Below, piece after piece: positions 22,500 to 60,065 of a stretch of DNA of 64,000 nt. Location: assembly GCA_933207985.1 (NCBI GenBank), contig OW240916.1, positions 316,457,928 to 316,521,927 of the forward strand. The letters run 5' to 3'. Position 1 is the stretch's first letter. Every line of letters starts with the position of its first letter. A model generated the notes under the pieces. It was given only the letters and a program-made list of their open reading frames with translations. It ran no database searches and was not told where the DNA came from. The translations under genes were made by a program, and so were the position numbers. This DNA is from Pelobates cultripes (lineage: Eukaryota > Chordata > Amphibia > Anura > Pelobatidae).

Positions 22500-24172
22500 T
22501 CTCTAATCTAAAAAAACTATGTAATAAAAAATATCATCTCCACGCAATGCATCTAGTAAAGTAATATATAGAAATTGTTGCTTTCAATCCTGGTTTGTGC
22601 AAATTCAATAATGTCATTCATTATAATAACAAATATTAGTGACTTGTAATACTTTACCTGCAATTATCTTATCCGCCTCTCATAAGTGTTAATTATAACA
22701 ATATTTGTGTCTAAATTGTCTGTTGGCATGGAGGGTCAATCATGATGGATAGTCAAGGTTTGCAGGTTATCGTCATTTCACAGACAAAAAATATTTTCAC
22801 TTCCTAAAAATGAGTAATCTGCTTTTTAATCAGAAATTCTCTCTCAGACACATACAATCACCTTGTATTGGCGTTTACTACCTGATCCATGCAGGGAAAC
22901 AGACTCGATAAATCAGTAATAGACGGTAGGTACGGACACATACCTGGTGGAAGCCATTTAAATTTAATTTATGCATCATATTGCCAGTTATAAATACTGT
23001 ATCCAATGCTCAGAACGAATCTTCAAAAGATGTAACAGAACAAACGAAACATGTCAATTACGCTTACCCCTTTGGAGGTGACCACAGGAAATTATAAATC
23101 CGAGGAGGTTTTGGATAGTAATTTCACTTTAATTATAGTTTTCATAGGGCAGACTGATATGCATTGTGAGTATATACATCGAGGGACTATCACTTTAATT
23201 GTTTCTATTTGCCATTGCATTTTTTGTATTGTGTTTTTATCACATTCATTTTGCATCATAAATATTCACAATGCTCTTACAATAGATTCATTCAATACAT
23301 GTTAGCTTATTTAGCACTATTTAATTTGTCTCTCAAATTGGAATTAGTGTAGGACCCACCGATGTTGGGGTACTGTGACGTAGTGGTGGGCTTAATACAA
23401 TATGGCCGTATGGTGGATTGGAATCTCCATATTTGTTTGCTGAAATAGGTGATTTTAAGTAACCTTATAGACCTTAGTGTTTGTTTTATGTGTTTGTATG
23501 TGTGCGCTGATCCTTAATCTGTATTATGTAAAGATTTTGGCAGCACTATTCATGCGATATGCATGTTATGGGAATGTCCCCAATTCTCCTCCCCCCCCCT
23601 TTATTTAATTACACTTGATCAGTGATGTTTGCTGGAACACTTCACTACATTTTTTACATTTTGTTTTGTTTTGTTTTTTTAAACAATTTAGTAGAGAGCA
23701 TGCATTTATTTCCTGTGTATTTTTTTGTGGGGTATATAAAAAAACAGCTGCTGTTTGCAGTTTTGCAAGCTCCATGTCTCCATTGAGAAGTCGCTGTACT
23801 GTAATAAATTAATATTATTAATAATAATTTGTTGATCCAAGGTCAGGTACACACACCTAGATGCCAAATGTTGGGAAATAACTACTGTTTCTCTGGGGAC
23901 CCTCTGTAGGGGTTCCAGTTTAAAAAAAGGGTGGAATTTGTCCCAATAAACCAGTTCTTCTTCACTAAGTCTCGGCTAGTGTTTGGGTTGGACAGTGATA
24001 TTGGCTATAATCTCTGAGCTATATTCACTTGAGCTACAATCACAAGGGGGTAAAAATTACCTTGGCAGAGACACCCAAGCTACTAGCGGGTAGGACATCA
24101 CAACGGTGATTCTATCATCTCAATACACTATATAGCAATTTACTTCCACCACATGGCCATATAATGCTTAGA
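22499..24172. other. AT-rich DNA, probable ANKDD1B intron 1
   Basis: No further exon recognised. ATATGGCCGTATGG near 23400 and GTGCGCTGATCC near 23503 resemble text at 5577-5570 and 5505 on the other strand, so an unnamed dispersed repeat is likely at 23340-23560. Confidence 0.4.
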
Positions 24173-24603
24173 TTAAATGGATACTCCAGACCCCTAAAAC
24201 ACTTTAGCTTGATGAAAAGCTTTATGTGTGAAAAGCGTGTGGTATTTTTTACCTGGTTACACCCCCTGGCTTTTCAATCAGACAACCGGTTATGTTACTT
24301 CCTGGTTGTTTAGCTCAGTGGAGATAAACTCAAGAGGCAGCAATTGCCCAGAGTACCTGCCTTGCAAAGATGTCTCCTTGAGTTACATTGGGAAGTCTGT
24401 GATTGGACAGCCATAGAAAGTCTGGGCGGGGTTAGAAGATGAGGGCTGGTAAAGGCTGCAGACAAGAGTCCTGCAGCTTTTGCAAGTTGATTTATACCCC
24501 CAATGAAAAAAATGATAGATAAATGCATGCAGGTTTATAGTCGGGGTATATCTATTAAACAGTAATATTTATTTTGTATTTGGTCAGTGGAGTGTCCCTT
24601 TAA
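24173..24603. mobile_element. T2-like MITE (subfamily shared with 53783)
   Basis: Starts TTAAATGGATACTCCAGACC and ends GGAGTGTCCCTTTAA with TTAA edges. The interior GAGGCAGCAATTGCCCAGAG is found in reverse orientation in the element at 53783-54201. Confidence 0.8.
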
Positions 24604-24766
24604 CACTGCCACAAAGGTGTGCATGTTTATAAAGGGGAATAGTATCTTATCTGGAATGTACCATTAAAAATCACCTAGATTAGTTTTTCATGAGATGGTC
24701 TGCATCAAACATTGAAGATGAAGAGTAGATACAGAAACAGTGTTTCATTTCTCCTCTTCTCTGTAT

Positions 24767-26352
24767 GCTCTCTCTATACTGACTGCCAGGTGTAAAGGGC
24801 GGAGCTTATAACAATGATTGACAGGGAGCTAAGATGGAGGTGGTTCTCTCTATACTGACTGCCAGGTGTAAAGGGCGGAGCTTATAACAATGATTGACAG
24901 GGAGCTAAGATGGAGGCGGCTCTCTCTATACTGACTGCCAGGTGTAAAGGGCGGAGCTTATAACAATGATTGACAGGGAGCTAAGATGGAGGCGGCTCTC
25001 TCTATACTGACTGCCAGGTGTAAAGGGCGGAGCTTATAACAATGATTGACAGGGAGCTAAGATGGAGGCGGCTCTCTCTATACTGACTGCCAGGTGTAAA
25101 GGGCGGAGCTTATAACAATGATTGACAGGGAGCTAAGATGGAGGCGGCTCTCTCTATACTGACTGCCAGGTGTAAAGGGCGGAGCTTATAACAATGATGA
25201 CAGGGAGCTAAGATGGAGGCGGCTCTCTCTATACTGACTGCCGGGTGTAAAGGGTGGAGCTTATAACAATGATTGACAGGGAGCTAAGATGGAGGGGCTC
25301 TCTCTATACTGACTGCCAGGTGTAAAGGGCGGAGCTTATAACAATGATTGACAGGGAGCTAAGATGGAGGTGGCTCTCTCTATACTGACTGCCAGGTGTA
25401 AAGGGCGGAGCTTATAACAATGATTGACAGGGAGCTAAGATGGAGGTGGCTCTCTCTATACTGACTGCCAGGTGTAAAGGGCGGAGCTTATAACAATGAT
25501 TGACAGGGAGCTAAGATGGAGGCGGCTCTCTCTATACTGACTGCCAGGTGTAAAGGGCGGAGCTTATAACAATGATTGACAGGGAGCTAAGATGGAGGCG
25601 GCTCTCTCTATACTGACTGCCAGGTGTAAAGGGCGGAGCTTATAACAATGATTGACAGGGAGCTAAGATGGAGGCGGCTCTCTCTATACTGACTGCCAGG
25701 TGTAAAGGGCGGAGCTTATAACAATGATTGACAGGGAGCTAAGATGGAGGCGGCTCTCTCTATACTGACTGCCAGGTGTAAAGGGTGGAGCTTATAACAA
25801 TGATTGACAGGGAGCTAAGATGGAGGTGGCTCTCTATACTGACTGCCAGGTGTAAAGGGCGGAGCTTATAACAATGATTGACAGGGAGCTAAGATGGAGG
25901 TGGCTCTCTCTATACTGACTGCCAGGTGTAAAGGGCGGAGCTTATAACAATGATTGACAGGGAGCTAAGATGGAGGTGGCTCTCTCTATACTGACTGCCA
26001 GGTGTAAAGGGCGGAGCTTATAACAATGATTGACAGGGAGCTAAGATGGAGGCGGCTCTCTCTATACTGACTGCCAGGTGTAAAGGGCGGAGCTTATAAC
26101 AATGATTGACAGGGAGCTAAGATGGAGGTGGCTCTCTATACTGACTGCCAGGTGTAAAGGGCGGAGCTTATAACAATGATTGACAGGGAGCTAAGATGGA
26201 GGTGGCTCTCTCTATACTGACTGCCAGGTGTAAGGGCGGAGCTTATAACAATGATTGACAGGGAGCTAAGATGGAGGTGTCTCTCTCTATACTGACTGCC
26301 AGGTGTAAAGGGCGGAGCATATAACAATGATTGACAGGGAGCTAAGATGGAG
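24767..26352. repeat. 76-bp minisatellite, about 21 highly similar copies
   Basis: The unit runs CTCTCTCTATACTGACTGCC, AGGTGTAAAGGGCGGAGCTT, ATAACAATGATTGACAGGGA, GCTAAGATGGAGGCGG. TATACTGAC starts at 24851 and 24927, period 76. Copies differ by single bases (GGCGGC/GGTGGC) and a few 1-4 bp losses, so the array is young or homogenised. Confidence 0.98.
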
Positions 26353-28640
26353 GCACCCAGTGGCAGGATTAAGAGGTGTAGATTTCAACATTTAATTACA
26401 TTTTTCACACTTCACAGGTTTTTTTTTTTTTTTTAAATATAATGACAAATAAACATGATATTAGAAACCTGAGGAGTGACAGTTCCCCTTTAATATATGG
26501 GAAATGAGTTTATCTTGTGTCTTCGTTCTTAGATGCAGAAACAGACAAACATTTTCTCCTGTTATTTTCCTGCACCATTTCTTATTTTAATACAAACACA
26601 CATTTTCTGTGATTATAAATTATACTCTCCAGCTTCCATCCTCCTATAATCAGCATTGAGGCCGGTAAATCATCAATAAGAGATGAGCGAGATCTGTACA
26701 CTCCGTCATTCAGTAGAATTATCTACACGTTTATCTATCCTCTACATCTCAGTAGAAAGGTCTGTCTGTTCATGTTCCCACCTTTGATCTGTTTAGAATG
26801 ATCTGTATCTCTGCTTATATCACATCATCTATTACTATATTGTGTCACCTTAGTAGAAAGATCTGTGTATATCTCTCTCCTATCTGCATATTGTGACCGC
26901 ATTCCAGTGATGTGCCCACTGCCCACCAAGCTTATCAGTATACAGAGATACTCCATCAGTATAGAATGATCTGTGCCATCTCTCTTTATGCAAAATGGAA
27001 AAGTGTTCCATTGACATTGGCAGTGTTAGTTAAAATGTTTTATGTGATAAAGTAGAGTTTCTTAGAATTATAATCCAAACTATACCTAACTGCATTTATA
27101 TTTTAATGTGTTTTGTAGATAAAACAAAACAAAAACAGTAAATAATGATAATATTATTTTTTTAGTACTATTTAACTATTCATTGGTGAATCCAGGTAAG
27201 TTGCATCAGATGCAGATTCATAGGACATGTCAACACTGTGAGTTTTATGTAGCACATGGCTGGAGTGAAGCCTCTATTTAATAATTTAGGTTAAACTTTT
27301 CGAATGTTTTAATATTAGGGAAATGTATTTTGATAATTATTTTTAATATAAATATATAAACTTTTTTTTTTTAAATACTTTAATAAAAATATCTTTCCTT
27401 CACCTCTTCCAGCACAGACCCATGACTGCTGGTAGTAGTGTGTAAAGGGTCTACAAAGACAGCGAGCATGTAGAGATATGTGATATATCGCTATTTATTG
27501 TTCATTACGTTACATTGAGAGAACAGTCACGGCCTACGCTGGAAGAGGTACAATCCAAACACTCTCAATGCATGATAACCATCAATATAATTAGCACATC
27601 AATGCATTAAACGATCTGCTTACGCATTTAGTTTTACAATGTTGCCAGTCAAGTTACACCAGAATTCTGTGATATTTCTCCTGATGCTAACATTTAACTG
27701 CCAATATGGAAACATGCTTAGCTTTAAATCCTCCTGCGGATGGAAAATATAATGATATCATGTGTTCCGACAAACTGATTGGCCGCCACGTGACGTATTA
27801 TTATTACAAAGACATTTATTGACTGACGTGGTGAATTCAGAATTGTCAGGAAAGGGTCATTTCAAATACTGGTTGTTACAATGTGCTAAACTGTCCCCTC
27901 CGGTACTGTAAGTACTAGAAAAAGAATGCGGATCAGTCACAATGGAATCCTCCTGTTCTTTCCCCCGATGCAGCAATATATCACATCACAGAAATAACGC
28001 CTCATTGTGAGACCTGCATTAATAAAGTGCAAAACAAACTCGACATTAACAAATTCATTTTCGTATTAGTGATAATTAATTATTTAGAGGGTTCCGATTT
28101 CGCACACCATCTGTTTCAATGATTATTATTTTCCACTTCGGCCGGTTATTACTTGTCCCCGTAGTACTTACTAAGAACTGCGGTCAGAGAATTTTTGTCT
28201 GAGCTCGTTAAAGATACAGTAACAGTAATAAAGCTCTGAGAGATGGTTTAGCTCTATATGCACCTCTGACACATGTGGCTTAAGCAGTCCAGAACTCTGT
28301 TACAACATGCATAATGGGAATTATGAGTAGAAATTATGCCTGCCATTGGCACACAGTGCGTGCCAGTGACAGATGTAATGAGCTTCTACCTGTGTAGCTT
28401 ATCTACAAAGGGAAGCTTCAATGTCCCCTCCCTTCCTCCAATGTCCCCTCCCAGACAACGCGCATGCCTGCGTGGTCTACATTCAGATGTTATTGTTTTC
28501 ATATTTGAAGTCTGAGCACTCACATGCATTCTGAGCCCGGTCCAATTAAATGGTTCTCTATGAAAAGCATTTGATTGGACCTTGGAGTGACGCGGCATGA
28601 CGACAGACAGGGAGTGGAAATGAGTGAGGAACAACAACCC
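26353..28640. other. Intronic or intergenic AT-rich DNA
   Basis: No exon recognised. GGCCGCCACGTGACGTATTA near 27780 combines an E-box and a CRE-like half site, but no transcript context is visible. A poly-T run lies at 26420. Confidence 0.4.
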
Positions 28641-28666
28641 CTTGTAATCAACCCTCATCCTCCGCC

Positions 28667-28736
28667 ATGTCCCGCAGCTCAGGGCATCCTCTATCACTGG
28701 GTTTAGCAACAGCACTACTTCCGGGACAGGCGGAAG
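28667..28736 (+). CDS. ANKDD1B: Alternative candidate first exon of ANKDD1B
   Basis: ATG 28667 (CCGCCATGT) opens a 23-codon frame, MSRSSGHPLSLGLATALL then PGQAE, to a donor GGAAG|GTGATC at 28736. It leaves one base and is also in phase with the exon at 29854, where GTG would form. ETS-type ACTTCCGG (28717-28724) and an X-box follow. It has weaker protein support than the exon at 21891. A minus-strand frame starting at 28751 (MAADHLPPVPEVVLLLNP) is a competing reading of the same DNA. Confidence 0.22.
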
Positions 28737-28758
28737 GTGATCTGCTGCCATGGTAACC
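28717..28758. promoter_or_regulatory. ETS sites plus RFX X-box (possible promoter)
   Basis: ACTTCCGG lies at 28717-28724 and GGCGGAAGG at 28729-28737. GCTGCCATGGTAACC at 28744-28758 fits the RFX X-box consensus RYYNYY-N(1-3)-RRNRAC at every position. RFX factors drive ciliary and centriolar genes. Local CpG content is higher than in the surroundings. Confidence 0.5.
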
Positions 28759-28863
28759 GACCTGATCTCTCTGCAGACAACAGTGTTCTATCAGGCTGAG
28801 CTGCCATCACTAGTTCACTACTAATACTGCTCTCGGTGCCAGAGAGGAACGGGGAACTGGTCG

Positions 28864-29001
28864 TGATGTAGCTTTACACAGGCATAAGGCTATCCTAGAC
28901 TTAAGATAAGGCCAGGGACTAATTAAAAGTATTTCAAAATATTGGGCAGACTAGATGGGCCGAATGGTTCTTATCTGCCATGACATTCTATGTTTCTATG
29001 T
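28864..29001 (+). mobile_element. LINE 3'-end fragment
   Basis: Contains GGCAGACTAGATGGGCCGAA, TGGTTCTTATCTGCCATGAC and ATTCTATGTTTCTATG, the same tail as the LINE at 58440-59098. Confidence 0.8.
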
Positions 29002-29853
29002 TACACTGTGTGTCCCTGAGCTGCAGCAATCACTAATGCAAAATGACTTCAGGGCTGTTATATACAGCAACCTGCACCTCTCCCACTCCTTCGGCTCTCT
29101 TTGAAGAGTGCACAGCGGCCCGAGGGAAACATCGCGAGACTTCCCATCCGTGCATTCCTGCGTGTGGCGCAAGTTTTTTTCTCTCTCTCTCTATGCGAGT
29201 AAAAGGGAGACCCTGTGTCACGTGACAGTCAAGGGGAACCACAGCGTGACACGTTCGAGAAACTAGAGATTCAGTAATGTTCAGCGGATTTGACCCTTTT
29301 CGGCAGCCAAAATTTCAGTTCATTCCTAGGTATCTGTGGGATGGAGTCTGGGAACCAGAGGAGCAATCAAACAAAGTAACGAGTTCTCTCCAAATGGAAC
29401 CAAAATAATAATATGTTTGAGGAAAGAGGTTTCACTTCTCCACGTCACCTGTCATTTACATAAAGAACATTTACGAACACACAAAATTAAACCTTGCGCT
29501 TAAACTGCCACTAAACATCAGCCCCGATACATAGAATAAAAAACAAAAAAAGTTACTTGTGCACTATCCAAAATCCCTCTGCACATTTAAATAACTGGAG
29601 ATTTTTTGTATCACTCCAATGGCCATTTAAGTGTAAGCTCACCTGCCATGCCAAAGCGAACCGCTTTCTTTATCTATAAGGTGAGAGGGTATTTTTATAA
29701 CCCCTACACACTTATTAATACTTAATAGGTAACACATGGGGTGGGCGGTTATTGTACATTAGAATTCTAGATATTATTATATAATATTATGGTTCACCGT
29801 GAAATTAGTCCAACAATGGCAATTTTCTCATCTAATGCTCTGAAATGTTACAG

Positions 29854-54763
<24,910 letters not shown>

Positions 54764-55945
54764 GGCAAATAGAACAAAATGATGAGAATAATAGCCCAGG
54801 GTGTTCTGAGCACCTCCTACACTGCCATGATGTCAATTTAAAGACTTTAACCGGCTACCGTTCAAAACTCTGAACAATTCTGTGTCTAGCCAATGTATAT
54901 TTAAACAGGATTTCATGAAATATGGTTATAGACGGAGCCCAACAAGTTACAGCCCGGAGGTTCACCCAGTGATTATATTGTTCAGATCTTCCAATGTCCC
55001 TGTACACATCTCTCTCGTATGCACACAGATGTACACAAAGACTAGAAAAGAGACTTTGTAGCTTCATACAAGTAGATGTCTGACAGTCTCCCATTGAGGG
55101 ATTTGCTTTTACAGGAATGGTTGTCGCAGTTCATCAATACTCACTCATATAGAGAGAACATTGGCCCATCTCATGTTTGTCCTGATGGATTACCAGTGGT
55201 CTAGGAATTTCTGATTACTGAGAGCTGAGTAATGTGAATATCAGTATAATGTAATCTGGACTATCTGTGGTCTTTCAGCTCATCGGAGAACTGCTGAACA
55301 CCAAACTATATACATAAAACGAGATCAGAACAACTGTATCATTGTTTAAACTGTTAATTTTATAAAAGAACCTTCAACGTGTACCTGTAGGGATACAATG
55401 TATGAAACCCTACAATGGTTTGGAGACTAGTGAGTGATTATCCACTAATGTAATGTAATGATTCACTAGGAGATTCATTTTCTGGCTATGAGTCAGGAAT
55501 GGACCTCCATTCACCAATCTCCAAAAAAAGAAATATCAATGCTGAAGCCCTTATCCCATTTACAAACCTTCATGACAGCCTCTACTAAAACGATCTGGCA
55601 ACGTTTCATCCTTTTACGGTTATGATACAGACTGCCAAGGACTGAAACCCTGACAGGTCACCTTGTGACGACTATATTACATTGTTTCTTATTCCAGCTA
55701 TGTAATTACAGTTTGCAGCATTGTAAGGCTACTTATGTACATTTTAACATATATATACCTCATTATTGTCATAGTCTACCCTCTATAAGAAGTTTAAACA
55801 AAGACGTTTTCTGCAACAATTTTACAATTAAGATAAATCATAGCTTTAAATTCTATATTGAACTAAAAGTATTTTGCTTGTTCTGTGCAGCAATGTGTAA
55901 CAGGCAACTGTCCAAATGTATTTTAATTAAATTGCACAGTTTTAA
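54764..55945 (+). other. ANKDD1B: Probable ANKDD1B 3' UTR and downstream DNA
   Basis: No coding sequence. The best poly(A) signal is ATTAAA at 55926-55931, followed by an A run. The actual transcript end is not certain. Confidence 0.35.
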
Positions 55946-56339
55946 GAAAAAAAAAGAAGCAACTCATTCTTAATGAGTCATGTTTACAAGAAAGAATGAA
56001 TGTTGGCATTTAAAGGAAGCTATTTTGGTAGCATGAAAAGCATCAATGAGCAGTCTGCGACATATCATCATGAATTTGTTGTTTATGTATTGTTTTCTAA
56101 TATTGACAGTTTTGTAAAATGTCTGGTGCTTTAATACATTTATATAACATCGATCTCTGTGTAAAGTCATGTTAACGCATTTTACTTGTATGTGTAACTC
56201 ACGTTATAGGGATTGTCTGTGATACTCATATCCTAAGTGGCCATTATTGCAGTCCCTGGCATATAGCCGGGTAAGAGTGACACTGCACGTGGTAACTCAG
56301 TGCCCACAACCGTACCTACCTTAACAATGTGTGGGAGCC

Positions 56340-58060
56340 TGGAGTGTCCCTTTATTAATATAAACCCACCCAGTATAACTAACTGTAACCTAACCTACAC
56401 AGTGCATCTAATATAAATCCACCCAGTATAACTAACCGTAACCTAACCTACACAGTGCATCTAATATAAATCCACCCAGTATAACTAACCGTAACCTAAC
56501 CTACACAGTGCATCTAATATAAATCCAGTATAACTAACCGTAACCTAACCTACACAGTGCATCTAACGTGTGTGGGAACCTTTAATAATATAAACCCACC
56601 CAGTATAACTGTAACCTAACCTACACAGTCTAACGTGTGTGGGAGCCTGGAGTGTCCCTTTAATAATATAAACCCACCCAGTATAACTAACTGTAACCTA
56701 ACCTACACAGTGCATCTAATGTGTGTGGGAGCCTGGAGTGTCCCTTTAATAATATAAACCCACCCAGTATAACTAACTGTAACCTACACAGTGCATCCTA
56801 ACGTGTGTGGGAGCCTGGAGTGTCCCTTTAATAATATAAACCCACCCAGTATAACTGTAACCTAACCTACACAGTGCATCTAATGTGTGTGGGAGCCTGG
56901 AGTGTCCCTTTAATAATATAAACCCACCCAGTATAACTGTAACTTAACCTACACAGTGTATCTAACGTGGTTGAGTCTCCTTAATAATATAAACCCAACT
57001 AACTAACTGTAACCTAACCTACACAGTTCAAATATAAACCCAGTATAACAATCTAACCGCAGTGCATCTAACGTGGTGGGAGCCTGGAGTGTCCCTTTAA
57101 TAATATAAACCCACCCAGTATAACTAACTGTAACCTAACCTACACAGTGCATCTAACGTGTGTGGGAGCCTGGAGTGTCCCTTTAATAATATAAACCCAC
57201 CCAGTATAACTAACTGTAACCTAACCTACACAGTGCATCTAACGTGTGTGGGAGCCTGGAGTGTCCCTTTAATAATATACACCCACCCAGTATAACTAAC
57301 TGTAACCTAACCTACACAGTGCATCTAACGTGTGTGGGAGCCTGGAGTGTCCCTTTAATAATATAAACCCACCCAGTATAACTAACTGTAATCTAACCTA
57401 CACAGCGCATCTAACGTGTGTGGGAGCCTGGAGTGTCCCTTTAATAATATAAACCCACCTAGTATAACTAACTGTAACCTAACCTACACAGTGCATCTAA
57501 CGTGTGTGGGAGCCTGGAGTGTCCCTTTAATAATATAAACCCACCCAGTATAACTAACTGTAACCTAACCTACACAGTGCATCTAACGTGTGTGGGAGCC
57601 TGGAGGGTCCCTTTAATAATATAAACCCACCCAGTATAACTAACTGTAATCTAACCTACACAGTGCACCTAACGTGTGTGGGAGCCTGGAGTGTCCCTTT
57701 AATAATATAAACCCACCCAGTATAACTAACTGTAACCTAACCTACACAGTGCATCTAATATAAACCCACCCAGTATAACTAACTGTAACCTAACCTACAC
57801 AGTGCATCTAACGTGTGTGGGAGCCTGGAGTGTCCCTTTAATAATATAAACCCACCCAGTATAACTAACTGTAATCTAACCTACACAGCGCATCTAACGT
57901 GTGTGGGAGCCTGGAGTGTCCCTTTAATAATATAAACCCACCCAGTATAACTAACTGTAACCTAATCTACACAGTGCATCTAATATAAATCCACCCAGTA
58001 TAACTAACCGTAACCTAATCTACACAGTGCACCTAACGTGTGTGGGAACCTGGTGTGTCC
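56340..58060. repeat. 86-bp minisatellite containing a T2-MITE end
   Basis: The unit runs TAATAATATAAACCCACCCA, GTATAACTAACTGTAACCTA, ACCTACACAGTGCATCTAAC, GTGTGTGGGAGCCTGGAGTG, TCCCTT. TGGAGTG starts at 57171 and 57257, period 86. About 20 copies include shortened forms lacking the MITE end. GCCTGGAGTGTCCCTTTAA is a T2-type right terminus. Confidence 0.95.
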
Positions 58061-58154
58061 CGTTTCTTGAAATGGACACTCAAAGCACCATGTCTAATAC
58101 AGGGCACTATAGTAGTTTGGTTTAGGTTACAGTATACTGTGTTGGTTTATATTA

Positions 58155-58280
58155 TTAAAGGGACACTCCAAGTACCTTATCCACTATAGCTTTATGTAGT
58201 GGTTATGGTGCCAGTAGTGCCATGCGTTGATTTCTTAACAAAGGGCTGAAGTATCTATGATGCTTAGAGTGTTACTTTAA
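58155..58280. mobile_element. Short T2-like MITE
   Basis: Starts TTAAAGGGACACTCCAAGTA and ends CTTAGAGTGTTACTTTAA, 126 bp. The sequence just outside its left end, from about 58115, is the reverse complement of the 86-bp unit. Confidence 0.75.
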
Positions 58281-58439
58281 GGGCATCTGAAGGACAGTCT
58301 GTCACAAACAGTGTTTCTCTCTCTCTGTGTTTGGAGTCTGTGCTTGCATGCTAGAGGGAGTGGGGTAAAGTAAAACAAAAGGTTAGGGAAGTACATATGT
58401 AGAATAGTATTCAATGAAGACTTAATGGTTAAAAAAAAA

Positions 58440-59098
58440 AAACACGCTAACAGTTTAATTGATATGTAATAGAGCAGCAGGAAATGCTAGCAGAATGCTT
58501 GGTTGTATAGGGAGAGGTATTAGCAGTGGAAAGAGGGAAGTGCTCATGCCATTGTACAGAACACTGGTGAGACCTCACTTTGAGTATTGTACACAGTACT
58601 GGAGACCGTATCTTCAGAAGGATATTGATACCTTAGAGAGGGTTCAGAGAAGGGCTACTAAACTGGTTCATGGATTGCGGGATAAAACTTACCAGGAAAG
58701 GTTAAAGGATCTTAACATGTATAGCTTGGAGGAAAGACGAGACAGGGGGGATATGATAGAAACATTTAAATATATAAAGGGAATCAACACAGTAAAGGAG
58801 GAGACTATATTTAAAAGAAGAAAAACTACCACAACAAGAGGACATAGTCTTAAATTAGAAGGACAAAGGTTTAAAAATAATATCAGGAAGTATTACTTTA
58901 CTGAGAGGGTAGTAGGATGCATGGAATAGCCTTCCAGCTGAAGTGGTAGAGGTTAACACAGTAAAGGAGTTTAAGCATGCGTGGGATAGGCATAAGGCTG
59001 TCCTAACTATAAGATAAGGCCAGGGACTAATGAAAGTATTTAGAAAATTGGGCAGACTAGATGGGCCAAATGGTTCTTAGCTTCTAAGTTTCTATGTT
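58440..59098 (+). mobile_element. CR1/L2-like LINE 3' fragment
   Basis: The frame 58459-58929 codes LMPLYRTLVRPHFEYCTQYW, LERVQRRATKLVHGL and YSLEERRDRGDMIETFKYIK, the C-terminal end of a LINE reverse transcriptase, then a one-base frameshift before LPAEVVEVNTVKEF. It ends with GGGCAGACTAGATGGGCCAA and TTCTATGTTT-like tail text. It is 5'-truncated and inactive, and better preserved than the copy at 10830. Confidence 0.88.
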
Positions 59099-59269
59099 TT
59101 ACTGTGTCAGTATATATGTTGGCTCTCATTTCCACATCAGATTGCTGCCAAATTGGCTGCGGTTATATTTGTTGGTCACAGATTTTTCCATACCGTGATA
59201 ACTTACTAAGCTAGCTAGTAAGTTATCAAACACAGTGAAAAGACTTGTCTGGTCACCAAGAAAGCTATG

Positions 59270-60065
59270 TGAAATCCTAACATTGCATGAACAAGGATGT
59301 GGAAATCATAAGAAAAGTAGGTGGAAGTCAAATTAAGTATTTCTAAAGTGTGCAATAAGCTTCAATTCAAAACCAAACTGGTAAAGGCAGGAACATGTGC
59401 ACAACAGCATGTAGTGATGGAAGAATTCAAAAACTATTTGTGACAGCAAAAATAAATAAATAAAAATAAATAAATAAACAATTGTTTCAATGTGGGCCAG
59501 GACTGTAAGATGCAGCCTCAAAGATTAGTTTAAATTCTAGAATTCCAAGGAAAAGGCCATTTTTTTTCTCCAAAACAATGGAACAAGGAAGAAATTAAAA
59601 TGGCTGAAAACAAGGATATTGGTCTGAGGACCAATGGGACAGAGTCATCTGTAGTGATGAGACCATAATGTCAATGTTTGGTAAGAGAAGAATTGGACAG
59701 TATAAGCTGCCCGAATGCACTGCAGCTACCATAAAGCATCCAGTGAGTGTTTTCTTCTAGGGAGGTTTGATAGCACAAGATGGGTGTGATTGATGGTACT
59801 GTAAATTGTAAACAGACATGTTATATACCTGGGCTAAAACTGTAGCCTTTGGCATTTGACCTTTCCCCTGCTTGTGATGTTGCTGCTGTGTGCAAAAAGT
59901 GGTTTCAGGAAAATCATATCAAACTGCTAGAATGTCCGGGTAACAGGCCCTGACATAAATCCAGTAGAAAATCTGTGGAGTTGATTAAAGAAACTTGTTA
60001 GTCAGAAGCGACCAAGGAATAAAAGACAATGGATAGATAGAAGCAACCATACAACCTTGGTTTCA
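59270..60065 (+). mobile_element. Tc1/mariner-like transposase relic
   Basis: Broken frames give AGTCHQ-like and GQDCKMQPQRLV-like pieces near 59390-59530, a GTESSVVMRP remnant near 59640 in place of the DES motif, and PDINPVENLWS-stop-LKKLV at 59950-59998. The last is the D(34)E-region signature of Tc1 transposases. It has many stops and is dead. Termini not resolved. Confidence 0.7.

Noticed and set aside
28386..28751. Minus-strand gene start MAADHLPPVPEVVLLLNP
   Set aside because: 121-codon frame in a CpG-richer patch with no recognised domain and no downstream exon. Kept only as an alternative reading of the possible promoter.
29278..29410. ATG frame MFSGFDPFRQPKFQFI as ANKDD1B exon 1
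   Set aside because: Neither GT donor in reach (after 29332 or 29375) leaves the single base needed to match the exon at 29854.
56340..58060. Telomere-like or satellite array because of CCTAACCTA words
   Set aside because: No (TTAGGG)n run. The 86-bp unit is a local minisatellite with a MITE end.
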